DNA of 52,568 nt from Amycolatopsis rifamycinica (GCF_000695625.1 NZ_JMQI01000017.1:1-52568); one strand, 5' to 3'; counted from the first letter of the stretch, positions 35,198-43,709 are shown. The notes: a model not told the origin generated them from the sequence alone. Numbers and translations are program-made.

Positions 35198-37216
35198 TCA
35201 GCACGCGCCGCCGTCGCTCCAGACGGCCCACGAGGTGGGCGCGCCGGGCTCGGCGCCGGTCGAGTACCACAGTGATGTCCACCGGTGACCGTGGTGGCTC
35301 ACGACGTCGTCGGGCGCGTACGCCTTGGCGACGTCCCACTCGGCGAGGCCGTCGCAGCCGGACGGCGGCGTGCCGGTGCCGACGGTCAGCGAGAACTGGG
35401 CGGTGTGGTCGGCGTCGGTGCCGTCGCCGGTCACCGTCACCTGGCTGGTGCCCTCCCGCGTGGTCGCCGAGGTGGTGATGGTCAGCGTGGCCGTGCCGCC
35501 GGAGGAGACGGTGGCCGGGCTGAAGGTCGCCTTCGCGCCTTCGGGCAGGCCGGTGGCCAGCAGCTGCACGGTCTGGGCGTTGCCGGAGGTGATCCGGGTG
35601 GTCACCGTGGTGGTCGCCGTCTGTCCGGGCTGGACGGACGCCGATGCCGGGGAGAGCGTCAGCGAGTAGTCGTTGCCGGCGGGCGGCTGGCCGCTGCAGG
35701 CCGGTTCACCGCTCACCGCGGCGACGCTCACCGCGTCCCACGCGGCCTTGGTGGCGGCGAACTCGGCGCAGCTGCCGGGGAACAGGGCGATCGCGGCTTC
35801 CAGGGTGGCCTTGCGGGCCGCGCGGTGGTTCCACGACGAGGTCTTCTTCAGCAGGCCGTTGTAGAAGATCTTGCCCGCCTTCTGGATGCCGATGCCGGTG
35901 ACGGCCGAGTTGTTGCACGTCGGGCTCGCGCTGCTGCCCTGGGAGAGGAGGTAGAACCAGTGGTTCTGCGGTCCGGCCGCCGCGTGCACCTCGGTGTTCG
36001 GGATCGACGACGAGTAGCAGTTCGGGTCGCCGACCTTGGACGGGTTGTCCATGTAGCGGATCGGGCCCTGGCCGACGAGGTTGACGCCCTCGCCGACGCT
36101 GAAGTCCGGCGTGTCCTTCGGGTTGTCGGCGTAGTACTCGGTCAGCGCGCCGAAGATGTCGCCGGTGGACTCGTTCAGGCCGCCGTTCTCGTTGCCCGAG
36201 CCCGCGCCACCCGGCGTGGTCTGGAAGATCGCGTGGCCGAACTCGTGGCCCACGACGTCCATCGGCGTCGCCTGGCGGCGGTTGTCCTGCGAGTGCCCGA
36301 AGTGCGTCGACGAGCCGTCCCAGTAGGCGTTGACGTCGTTGAGGCCGACGCTCGCCCGGAACCCGCCGCCGGCGCCGTCGATGCCGTTGCGGCCGAGCCA
36401 GTCGGCGAGCATCTTCCACTCGGTCTGGACGCTGTAGAGCGTGTCGACGCAGGCGGTTTCGAGGTCGGTGCCGGAGCCGTTGCCCCACGTGTTGGTGCTC
36501 TTGGTGAAGATCGAGCCGCCTTCGCGGCCGCAGGCGACGCCGCGGCGCCCGGGGTCGGTCATCGAGTAGGAACCGCCGGAGCCGGAGGTGTCGATCGGGA
36601 CGGTGCCGGCGTAGTACGCATTGCCGGTCCCGGCTTCGCGGACGTCGTCACGGGTCTCGAGGATCTCGCCCGTCGTGCTGTCGACGAAGACGTGCAGGCG
36701 GGTGGGTCTGCCGTGGTCGCGGCCGCCGACGACGACTTCGTAGGCGAGCTTCGGGGCGTCGCCGGCCAGCACGACCAGCTTAGGTGCCTCGGCCGTGTCC
36801 ACTGTGGAGACTGCGCTTTTCGCGATCTGCGCGGCCTGACCGGCCTTGAGAGCGGCCTGTGTGCCGACCGTGATCGGCGCGGTGTGGGCGGCTTCGGTGC
36901 CGCGGACGCGCCCGGCGCCGTCGGCGACGACCACCGCGTCCCCGCCGACGACCGGCAAGCCGTGGTAAGTGCGCTGGTAGGAGGCGTAGTAGAGCCCGCC
37001 GCCACCCGGGGTGACCCCGGTGCGGACGAAGGCCTCCCCGGTGCCCTTCGCGAGCCGGTCGGCGCCGCTGAGGGCGGCCTGATCGGCGGCGCGGGCGGCG
37101 AGCGCCTCGGGCGGGGTGGCGGCGGGAGGTGCGGGAGCGGCGGCGGCCGGGATCGCCGGCACCGCGAGGGCGAGGGTCAGGCCGGCGATCGCCGCCAGCC
37201 CGCGTGGGGATCTCAT
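35198..37216 (-). CDS. Secreted M4 metalloprotease with Ig-like and chitin-binding (CBM5/12) domains
   Basis: 672 residues, paralogue of the 754-residue protease. Signal peptide 1-27; FTP propeptide to about 175; M4 domain with zinc motif H324-E325-F-G-H328 in VGHEFGHAIFQT, glutamate ligand in GLNESTGDIFGA and HAAAGPQNHWFYLLSQG; Ig-like domain about 515-605; C-terminal 50 residues with AEWDVAKAYAPDDVVSHHG and EPGAPTSWAVW, a type-3 chitin-binding module in place of the P domain. ATG 37216 has GGAAAGG upstream. A promoter matching that of module 1 lies at 37290-37319 and the HTH-TPR gene 37469-38740 is next upstream. Confidence 0.93.
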   Translation of the reverse strand: MRSPRGLAAIAGLTLALAVPAIPAAAAPAPPAATPPEALAARAADQAALSGADRLAKGTGEAFVRTGVTPGGGGLYYASYQRTYHGLPVVGGDAVVVADGAGRVRGTEAAHTAPITVGTQAALKAGQAAQIAKSAVSTVDTAEAPKLVVLAGDAPKLAYEVVVGGRDHGRPTRLHVFVDSTTGEILETRDDVREAGTGNAYYAGTVPIDTSGSGGSYSMTDPGRRGVACGREGGSIFTKSTNTWGNGSGTDLETACVDTLYSVQTEWKMLADWLGRNGIDGAGGGFRASVGLNDVNAYWDGSSTHFGHSQDNRRQATPMDVVGHEFGHAIFQTTPGGAGSGNENGGLNESTGDIFGALTEYYADNPKDTPDFSVGEGVNLVGQGPIRYMDNPSKVGDPNCYSSSIPNTEVHAAAGPQNHWFYLLSQGSSASPTCNNSAVTGIGIQKAGKIFYNGLLKKTSSWNHRAARKATLEAAIALFPGSCAEFAATKAAWDAVSVAAVSGEPACSGQPPAGNDYSLTLSPASASVQPGQTATTTVTTRITSGNAQTVQLLATGLPEGAKATFSPATVSSGGTATLTITTSATTREGTSQVTVTGDGTDADHTAQFSLTVGTGTPPSGCDGLAEWDVAKAYAPDDVVSHHGHRWTSLWYSTGAEPGAPTSWAVWSDGGAC

Positions 37217-37289
37217 GGGGAACCTTTCCGGGGACCGGGGAGGAGTGTGTCCAGGGGAATAACTGCTGTTATTGCCCCGGACGCGTCCG

Positions 37290-37319
37290 AGTAAAGGGTT
37301 CCGCTCGTGGGTGGGTCAA
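37290..37319 (-). promoter_or_regulatory. Conserved protease promoter, module 2 (TTGACC-N18-TTTACT)
   Basis: -35 TTGACC (37319-37314), -10-like TTTACT (37295-37290), with the same flanks as in module 1. Seventeen bases upstream of the -35 is the inverted repeat CGCGACG-A-CGTCGCG (37337-37351), a candidate operator absent from module 1. Confidence 0.55.
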
Positions 37320-37416
37320 TGGGCCGAACGGAGCAGCGCGACGACGTCGCGATCATCCGCGTCCGCATGAATCCCCTGGTGGCGGCGAGATACCGTACTG
37401 GTCTGAACCAATTCAC

Positions 37417-37436
37417 CGACTTTCGTAGGAAAGTCG
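37417..37436. promoter_or_regulatory. Inverted repeat CGACTTTC-GTAG-GAAAGTCG, candidate operator
   Basis: Perfect 8-bp arms, 4-bp spacer, 33 bp after the module-2 regulator stop and about 100 bp upstream of the M4 -35. Module 1 has the left arm and spacer intact (CGACTTTCGTAG, 33809-33820) with a degenerate right arm. Confidence 0.45.
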
Positions 37437-37468
37437 TCCCGGTGCGGACCGGTGCCCCCGCTGGTCCG

Positions 37469-38740
37469 CTATTCGGCGCCGGCCGCCGACTCCAGGCCGC
37501 GGCGGTAGGCCTCGATGGCTTCGTCGAGGTGACCACGGTGGCGGAGCGCGTCGCCGAGCCGGAGGGCCGTCGAGACCGCGGCCCCGTGCAGGGACGCCGT
37601 CGTCTGGATCTCGAAGGCCTCGCGCAGGAGCCGGGTCGCCGTCTCCGGGTCGCCTTGGGCCTGGGCGACCTGGCCCAGCAGGCTCGTCGCCTCGCCCAGC
37701 GACTCGACGTCACGGGACAACAGGTCCCGGACCGCGGAAACCAGCGAAGCCGCCTCCGCGGCCGCCCCTTGGCGGAGCCGGACCTCGGCCAGCTCGAGGG
37801 TCGCCCCGGCGAAGCCTTCGTCCGCGCCGATCGCCGCCAGCTGGTCGCGGGCCGCCGTCAGCTCCGCGCGGGCCTCGTCCAGGCGGCCCAGGTGACGCAG
37901 CAGGTAGCCGCGGGCCCAGCGGCAGCGGGCCGCGTCACGGTCGAAGCCCGCCGACGCGAACAGCCGGCACGCCTCGGTCAGGTCCTCGTCCGCCCGGTCC
38001 GCGTGCCCCGTCGCCTGCCACACCTGCGACGCCTGCCGGTGGAACCGCGCGACGAAGTCCGGCCGCGTCGCCGCCCGCGCCAGCCGCCGCCCGGCTTCGG
38101 CCGCGCGGCGGGCCCGGTGCAGGCCGCCCATCTCCACCAGCGGGTGGATCAACGCGGTGAGCAGGCACAGCTCGGCGTCCGGGTCGGCCGGCCCCGCCGC
38201 CAGCTCGGCCTCGAGCCGCGCGATCGCCGTCCCCGCGTCGCCGCGCTGGAACCGGCAGCCCGACCACCGGTGCACGATCATCGCGCGCAGCCACGGCGGC
38301 GCCGCGCCGGCCAGCTCCTCCGCGTGCTCCAGCGCCTCCTGCGCGCCCGAGACGTCGAACAGCTGCCACTTCACTTCGGCCTGGCAGAACCGCGCGTAGC
38401 ACTCGATGTCGTCGAGGTGGTAGCCCGCCGCCTGCTTGCCCACGGAGGCGAACCGCTCCTCGGCGGCGGCGATCCGGCCCTGCTCCAGATCGCGGTAGCC
38501 CTCGTCCAGCGCCGCGCGCAGCTCCTCGGCGATGCCGGGCGGGCGCCCGAACCTCAGCTCGTCGACGGTCAGCCCGAGCCGCTGCGCCAGGTAGGCCAGC
38601 ATTTCCTCCGACGGCGGACGGCTACCGGTCTCGACCTTCGCCAGGAAGCCCCGGTCGTAACCCGGCTCGGCCAGCTCGCGCTGGGTCCAGCCGCGGCCGG
38701 TGCGCAACCGCCGGATCCGCGCGCCGAGCGGTTCGGTCAT
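37469..38740 (-). CDS. XRE-type HTH regulator with TPR domain (NprR/RRNPP-like architecture), module 2
   Basis: 423 residues, the same length as Bacillus NprR. HTH 6-60: RIRRLRTGRGWTQRELAEPG, RGFLAKVETGSRPPSEEML; then about 350 residues of TPR-like helices (LEQGRIAAAEERFASVGKQ, HLGRLDEARAELTAARDQL, HRGHLDEAIEAYRRGLE). ATG 38740 is chosen because TACCGT ends 6 nt upstream, a leaderless start; in-frame starts further upstream lack support. Leftward, it is followed after 252 bp by the chitin-binding M4 protease. Role as pheromone- or stress-responsive activator of the protease is inferred from architecture and context. Confidence 0.85.
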   Translation of the reverse strand: MTEPLGARIRRLRTGRGWTQRELAEPGYDRGFLAKVETGSRPPSEEMLAYLAQRLGLTVDELRFGRPPGIAEELRAALDEGYRDLEQGRIAAAEERFASVGKQAAGYHLDDIECYARFCQAEVKWQLFDVSGAQEALEHAEELAGAAPPWLRAMIVHRWSGCRFQRGDAGTAIARLEAELAAGPADPDAELCLLTALIHPLVEMGGLHRARRAAEAGRRLARAATRPDFVARFHRQASQVWQATGHADRADEDLTEACRLFASAGFDRDAARCRWARGYLLRHLGRLDEARAELTAARDQLAAIGADEGFAGATLELAEVRLRQGAAAEAASLVSAVRDLLSRDVESLGEATSLLGQVAQAQGDPETATRLLREAFEIQTTASLHGAAVSTALRLGDALRHRGHLDEAIEAYRRGLESAAGAE

Positions 38741-39055
38741 CTCCCCACGGTAGGTCATCGGGCACGCCGGAGCGGAGACGGCCATCTTGCCGGCCGCGGC
38801 GCCCCGGGACAGCGTTCTCCCGCCGAACAGGCGGCGGCGTCCGGCCTCAGTCTGTCCAGTGTGGATAGTCCAGGCACCTGCCGGGGCAAGGCGGCGGGCG
38901 CGCAGGAAGGAACCCGTCCGGATGAATCCTTCGACGGCCGGGGAAGCCGTTGCGCCGACGACCTGAGTTCATGGCCCGGTAACGAGCCCGCCATCGACTT
39001 CACCGCCACGGCGTTGTTCGCATTCTCGCCGGCGGGCAGGCCGTAGCATGGCGTA
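38741..39055. other. 315-bp divergent intergenic region
   Basis: Separates the leftward regulator (ATG 38740) and the rightward LOG gene (GTG 39056). It holds -10 hexamers at each end (TACCGT at 38752-38747 minus strand; TAGCAT at 39044-39049 plus strand, 6 nt before GTG). I see no gene or strong repeat in the middle. Confidence 0.5.
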
Positions 39056-39841
39056 GTGAGCGAACAGTCTGAATTTCCCGACGGCCAGTACCCCGAACGT
39101 CCGGTCGAGCGCCAGAAGGGCCCGGTCGTGCTGCGCGGCGACCGCCGTGACCAGGGCAGCACGACCGACCAGCGGCTGCTCGACTCGCGGGGGCCGACCG
39201 ACTGGGTGCACACCGACCCGTGGCGCGTGCTGCGGATCCAGGCCGAGTTCGTCGAGGGTTTCGGCGCGCTCGCCGAGGTCCCGCGCGCGGTCACGGTGTT
39301 CGGCTCGGCCCGCACCAAGCGCGACAACCCGGAGTACGAGCTCGGCCGCAAGATCGGCGGGGCACTCGCCAACGCCGGCTTCGCCGTGATGACGGGCGGC
39401 GGACCGGGCGCGATGGAGGCGGTCAACCGCGGCGCGGCCGAGGCCGGCGGCTTCTCCGTCGGGCTCGGCATCGAGCTGCCGTTCGAGCAGGGCCTGAACC
39501 CGTGGGTCGACCTCGGCGTCAACTTCCGCTACTTCTTCGCCCGCAAGACGATGTTCATCAAGTATTCGCAGGCCTTCATCTGCCTGCCCGGCGGCTTCGG
39601 CACGCTCGACGAGCTGTTCGAGGCGCTGACCCTGGTGCAGACCAAGAAGGTCACGAAGTTCCCGGTGGTGCTCTTCGGCAGCGACTACTGGGGCGGGCTC
39701 TACGACTGGATCAAGAACTCGGTGATGGCCGAGGGCAAGATCAGCCCGCAGGACCTGGACCTGCTGCACGTCACCGACGACATCGACGACGCGGTCCGCG
39801 TGGTGCAGGAGTCCTACCAGGCGTGGGAGGACACCCACTGA
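39056..39841 (+). CDS. LOG-family (TIGR00730) protein, long actinobacterial form
   Basis: 261 residues. Core Rossmann fold with VTVFGSARTKRDNPEYELGR, MTGGGPGAMEAVNRGA and the LOG signature PGGFGTLDELFEALTLVQ; about 60 extra N-terminal residues rich in charged residues. LOG proteins release free cytokinin bases from cytokinin-riboside monophosphates, and related bacterial proteins hydrolyse nucleotide monophosphates (PpnN type). GTG 39056 is leaderless-type. It overlaps the next LOG gene at TGATG by one base. Confidence 0.88.
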   Translation: MSEQSEFPDGQYPERPVERQKGPVVLRGDRRDQGSTTDQRLLDSRGPTDWVHTDPWRVLRIQAEFVEGFGALAEVPRAVTVFGSARTKRDNPEYELGRKIGGALANAGFAVMTGGGPGAMEAVNRGAAEAGGFSVGLGIELPFEQGLNPWVDLGVNFRYFFARKTMFIKYSQAFICLPGGFGTLDELFEALTLVQTKKVTKFPVVLFGSDYWGGLYDWIKNSVMAEGKISPQDLDLLHVTDDIDDAVRVVQESYQAWEDTH

Positions 39842-40425
39842 TGCGGCGGATCTGTGTTTTCTGCGGCTCGGCGATGGGCTTCTCACCGCGCTACGCCGAG
39901 CAGGCGGCCGCGCTCGGCAAGCTGCTGGCCCAGCGGGGCATCGGCCTGGTCTACGGCGGCGCGAGCGTCGGCACGATGGGCGTCGTCGCCGACGCCGCCC
40001 TGGCCGCGGGCGGTGAGGTGATCGGCGTGATCCCGGAGGCGCTGTCGTCGGTCGAGATCGCGCACGCCGGCCTGACCGAGCTGCACGTCGTCGCGGACAT
40101 GCACGAGCGCAAGGCGAAGATGGCGGCCCTGTCCGACGGGTTCCTGGCCCTGCCGGGCGGCGCGGGCACCCTGGAGGAGCTGTTCGAGGTCTGGACGTGG
40201 GCCCAGCTCGGCCTGCACGGCAAGCCGATCGGCCTGGTCGACGTCGACGGGTACTACGCGCCGCTGATGACGTTCGCCGACCACATGGTCACGGAAGGCT
40301 TCCTCAAGGACGGCTACCGGGAGCTCCTGCTGACCGACCCGGACCCGGCCGTACTGCTGGACCGGTTCGAGACGTACGAGCCACCGGCCCCGCCGAAGTG
40401 GGCGAAGGAACCGCCGGGGATCTGA
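39841..40425 (+). CDS. LOG-family phosphoribohydrolase, short form
   Basis: 194 residues, the length of plant and mycobacterial LOG (Rv1205). Motifs: ICVFCGSAMGFSPRYAEQA, LVYGGASVGTMGVVADAAL, and PGGAGTLEELFEVWTWAQLG, containing the catalytic PGGxGTxxE; the R and E of HERKAKM also fit. Predicted to cleave N6-modified AMP to base and ribose 5-phosphate. Directly coupled to the longer LOG paralogue. Starts at ATG 39841, within the preceding stop. Confidence 0.9.
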   Translation: MRRICVFCGSAMGFSPRYAEQAAALGKLLAQRGIGLVYGGASVGTMGVVADAALAAGGEVIGVIPEALSSVEIAHAGLTELHVVADMHERKAKMAALSDGFLALPGGAGTLEELFEVWTWAQLGLHGKPIGLVDVDGYYAPLMTFADHMVTEGFLKDGYRELLLTDPDPAVLLDRFETYEPPAPPKWAKEPPGI

Positions 40426-40552
40426 GCCGGTGAACCCGTGGGTCCAGGCCGGAGCGTCGCTTGCCGTAGGTCTGCTGACGGCGACCGGCGCGTTCCTCGG
40501 CGTGCGCTTTCCGTCCGCGGCGGCGATCGTGCCACGGAGCGGCTCTCGCGGG

Positions 40553-41227
40553 TTAGGCCACACCCTCGCTGGGCCGCTTGTGGTAGGTGTCCACGTACTC
40601 CTGCCCCGAGATCTCCAGGATCGCGTACATCACCTCGTCGGTGACCGACCGCCGGATCGCCGGGGCGTAGTCCTGGCCCTCGTAGCGCGAAAAGTCCAGC
40701 GGCTTGCCGAACGTGATGCCGATCTTCGCCAGGCGGGGGATGCGAGCGCCGCCCGGCTGCAGCTTCTCGGTGCCGGTCAGGGCGACCGGGACCACCTTCG
40801 CGCCGGTCGCCAGGGCCAGTGCGCCGACGCCCGTGTGGCCGCGGTGCAGCCTGCCGTCCAGGGAGCGGGTGCCCTCCGGGTAGATCGCGAAGACGCCGCC
40901 CGCGTCGAGGACCTTGCGGGCCGCCTCCAGGGCGGCGAGACCGGCCTGGGCGTTGCCGCGCTCGACCGGGACGTAGCCCAGGCCGCCGAGGAAGGCGGCC
41001 AGTGCCCGGCCCTTGAGGCCCTTGCCGGCGAAGTACTCGGCCTTGCCGAGGAACTTGACCTGCCGCGGGGTCGCGAAGGTGATCACGCCGGTGTCGAGGG
41101 CGGCGCGGTGGTTGGCCGCCAGGAGCACCGGGCCGGTGAGCGGCACGTTCTCCACGCCGTGCACCTCGGGCCGGTACACCGCCCTGACCAGCGGTCCCAG
41201 CACGAACCGGACAAGCAGCGCGATCAA
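40553..41227 (-). CDS. plsC: 1-acyl-sn-glycerol-3-phosphate acyltransferase
   Basis: 224 residues, PlsC family. Motif I NHRAALD supplies the catalytic HxxxxD; motif III FAIYPEGTRS binds glycerol phosphate; VPVERGN (motif II region) and VVPVALTGTEKL (motif IV) are present. An N-terminal hydrophobic stretch anchors it at the membrane. It acylates lysophosphatidate to phosphatidate. The TTG start at 41227 follows a strong GGAGGAGGA. Divergent from gpgS with a 51-bp gap. Confidence 0.9.
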   Translation of the reverse strand: MIALLVRFVLGPLVRAVYRPEVHGVENVPLTGPVLLAANHRAALDTGVITFATPRQVKFLGKAEYFAGKGLKGRALAAFLGGLGYVPVERGNAQAGLAALEAARKVLDAGGVFAIYPEGTRSLDGRLHRGHTGVGALALATGAKVVPVALTGTEKLQPGGARIPRLAKIGITFGKPLDFSRYEGQDYAPAIRRSVTDEVMYAILEISGQEYVDTYHKRPSEGVA

Positions 41228-41278
41228 GTGGTCCTCCTCCTCGGTGGCGGTGCCATCAGCATGGCACGATCGTTACCC

Positions 41279-42181
41279 GTGAGTTGGTTCGAGCGGCGTA
41301 CGTGGCAGGAGCCCGGTTGGACGCCCGCGGACATCGTGGCCGCGAAGGGTGACCGGACGGTTTCGGTGGTGCTACCGGCCCTCGACGAAGAGCGGACCGT
41401 GGGTGACGTCGTCGCGTCGGTCCGCCCGCTGGTCGGCTCGGTCGTCGACGAGCTCGTCGTCATGGACTCGGGTTCCACGGACGCGACCGCCGAAACCGCC
41501 GAGGCCGCGGGGGCGCGGGTGGTCCGCCGCGAGGACGTCCTGCCCGACCTGCCGCCCGTCCCCGGCAAGGGCGAGGTGCTGTGGCGGTCGCTGGCCGCGA
41601 CCAGCGGCGACTTCGTCGTCTTCCTCGACTCCGACCTGGTCGACCCGGACCCGGCGTTCGTGCCGTCGCTGCTCGGGCCGCTGCTCTCGGAAAGCGGCGT
41701 CCACCTGGTCAAGGGCTTCTACCGCCGTCCGCTGCGGCTGGAGAGCGCCGGCGGCGGTCGCGTCACCGAGCTGCTGGCGCGGCCGGTGCTCTCGGCGCTG
41801 CGTCCCGCGCTGGGCGGGCTGGTCCAGCCCCTCGGCGGCGAGTACGCGGGCACGCGCGAGTTCCTCGAGTCGGTGCCGTTCGCGGCCGGCTACGGCGTCG
41901 AGATCGGGCTGCTGCTCGACGCCGAGGCGCGGTACGGCCTGGACGGGCTCGCGCAGGTCAACCTGGGGGTCCGCAAGCACCGGAACCGGTCGCTGGGCCA
42001 GCTGGGCGTGATGTCCCGGCAGATCCTCGGCACGGCGCTGGGCCGCTGCGGCGTCCCGGCCGCCGACGCGCCGTTCACGCAGTTCGTGCAGGTGGACGAG
42101 GAGTGGCTGCCGGACGTCACGAACGTCCGCGTCGCCGATCGGCCGCCGATGCGGGAAGTGCTCGCCCGTCCTCGAGGGTGA
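41279..42181 (+). CDS. gpgS: Glucosyl-3-phosphoglycerate synthase
   Basis: 300 residues, GT81 family. SVVLPALDEERTVGDVV and ELVVMDSGSTDATAETAE bind the nucleotide, VVFLDSDLVDPDP has the DxD metal site, and the PLGGEYAGTREFLESVPFAAGYGVEIGLL acceptor region is characteristic of GpgS (given here only as its ends PLGGEY and YGVEIGLL). It makes glucosyl-3-phosphoglycerate, the first step of methylglucose lipopolysaccharide synthesis. GTG 41279 begins right at MSWFERRTW-type sequence. Its 3' 65 bp overlap the convergent cydC. Confidence 0.92.
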   Translation: MSWFERRTWQEPGWTPADIVAAKGDRTVSVVLPALDEERTVGDVVASVRPLVGSVVDELVVMDSGSTDATAETAEAAGARVVRREDVLPDLPPVPGKGEVLWRSLAATSGDFVVFLDSDLVDPDPAFVPSLLGPLLSESGVHLVKGFYRRPLRLESAGGGRVTELLARPVLSALRPALGGLVQPLGGEYAGTREFLESVPFAAGYGVEIGLLLDAEARYGLDGLAQVNLGVRKHRNRSLGQLGVMSRQILGTALGRCGVPAADAPFTQFVQVDEEWLPDVTNVRVADRPPMREVLARPRG

Positions 42182-43709
42182 GGACCTCGTCGAAGCCCTC
42201 GAGGTGCTCGGGACGGTGGGTGACGAGGACCACGCTGCCGTTCGCCTGCGCGAGGACCCTCGTCAGGACGGCGTCGCCGTGCGCCGGGTCGAGGCCTTCG
42301 ACGGGCTCGTCGAGGACGAGGACCTTGGGGGCGGCCAGGACGGCCCTGGCGAGGACCAGCCGCTGACGCTGACCGCCGGAAAGGGCCTCGCCGTCCGGGC
42401 CGGTTCCGCGATCGAGGTCCAGGTCGAACCCGGCGGTTTCGCAGGCGGCTTCCAGTTCTTCGTCGGTCGCGTCCGGCTTGGCGAGCAGGAGGTTCTCGCG
42501 CACGGTCGTGTGGAAGACGTGCGCGTCGGCTTCGGCGCCCGAGATGACCTGCGACAGGTCGGCGTACTCGCCGAGCGGGTGGCCGTCGAGGACGACCCGG
42601 CCTTCCGTCGGGGACTGGCTGCCGAGCAGGAGCCGGAGCAGGGTCGTCTTCCCGGCGCCGCTGGGGCCGAGGATCCCGACGCGCTTGCCGGGCGGCAGGT
42701 CCAGGTCGACGCCCCGCAGCGCCGGGCCCCGGCCGGGGTGGCGGACGCCGGCCCCGTCGAGCCGGAAATGGCCGGTTGCCGCGACACGGGTGCCTTCCGG
42801 CGGGGCCGGCTCGGTGAGCACGGCCCGCACCCGGGCGGCGGACGCGCGGATTTCGGGCACGCGCCGAGCGGCGCCGATCAGCGGGAGAACGACTTCGAAG
42901 GCGGCCAGTGCGGCCAGGGTCAGGGCCGCGGTCCAGGGCACGGAGGCTTCGGCGAGCAGAGCGACCGCGACGGTCGCGCCGAGCTGGACGAGCACTCCGC
43001 CGGCGGCGGCCGGCGCGGTTTTCGCCGAGGTCGCGCGCTCGCCGGTGGCCAGGTCGCCGGCGACCCGGGTCGCCTCGGCCCGGTGCTCGTCCAGCGCCCC
43101 GGCGGCCACGAGCTCCCGGTGCCCGGTGACGAGTTCGACGGCCCGCTCGGCGAGTTCGGCCCGGTTCGGGGCACTGTCCCGGGCGGCCGCACCGGTGACG
43201 CGCACGACCAGCCACGGCAGGAGCACCCCGGCCACGAGCAGCCCGGCCCCGAGCGCGACGGCGGCCTGCGCCGAAGCGAGGGCGGTGACGACGACCGCGG
43301 TGGTGCCCACGATCGTCGCGACCCCGGCGGGCAGGAGCCACCGCAGTACCGCGTCCTGCAGAGCGTCCACATCGGACACCAGCCGGGTGACGAGGTCGCC
43401 GCCCGAGTACCGGTTCCCGGGGATGAGGGCCTGGTAGACGCGGGTCCGCAGCGAGCCGAGCCACCGGAGGACGACGTCGTGCCCGGCGAGCCGTTCGGCG
43501 TACCGCAGGCCGCCCCGGAGCAGGGCGAGGGTCCGGACGGTGACGATGGCGACGGTGAGCGAGGCGAGCGGAGGTCGTTCGGCGGCGCGCAGCAGCAGCC
43601 AGGCGGCCGTGGCCATGAGCGCGAGGGCGGCGATCTCGGCGGCGGCACCGAGGAGGGCGGCGCGGAAGAGCCGGAGGAGGTCCTTGGCGGACAGGGCCCA
43701 GAGGTTCAC
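42117..43709 (-). CDS. cydC: ABC transporter CydC, heme/thiol exporter subunit for cytochrome bd assembly
   Basis: 530 residues. Six membrane helices in the first 300 residues, then an ABC domain: Walker A GPSGAGKTTL, signature LSGGQRQRLVLARAV, Walker B VLVLDEP, and H-loop VLVTHR. CydDC exports reduced thiols and is needed for cytochrome bd maturation. GTG 43709 overlaps the cydD stop (GTGA). The reading frame remains open far upstream through cydD and beyond, which is chance at this GC. The end overlaps gpgS by 65 bp. Confidence 0.92.
   Translation of the reverse strand: MNLWALSAKDLLRLFRAALLGAAAEIAALALMATAAWLLLRAAERPPLASLTVAIVTVRTLALLRGGLRYAERLAGHDVVLRWLGSLRTRVYQALIPGNRYSGGDLVTRLVSDVDALQDAVLRWLLPAGVATIVGTTAVVVTALASAQAAVALGAGLLVAGVLLPWLVVRVTGAAARDSAPNRAELAERAVELVTGHRELVAAGALDEHRAEATRVAGDLATGERATSAKTAPAAAGGVLVQLGATVAVALLAEASVPWTAALTLAALAAFEVVLPLIGAARRVPEIRASAARVRAVLTEPAPPEGTRVAATGHFRLDGAGVRHPGRGPALRGVDLDLPPGKRVGILGPSGAGKTTLLRLLLGSQSPTEGRVVLDGHPLGEYADLSQVISGAEADAHVFHTTVRENLLLAKPDATDEELEAACETAGFDLDLDRGTGPDGEALSGGQRQRLVLARAVLAAPKVLVLDEPVEGLDPAHGDAVLTRVLAQANGSVVLVTHRPEHLEGFDEVLTLEDGRALPASAADRRRGRS

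Noticed and set aside
37213..37374. Small minus-strand ORF (from ATG about 37374, MRTRMIATSS...) overlapping the module-2 M4 start by ATGA
   Set aside because: It runs straight through the conserved -35/-10 block, has no counterpart in module 1 and no secretion signal; likely chance.
40430..40555. GTG frame starting NPWVQAGASLAVGLLTATGA after the second LOG gene, resembling a membrane helix
   Set aside because: No stop before it runs antisense into plsC, no ribosome site and no -10; at most a truncated gene fragment.
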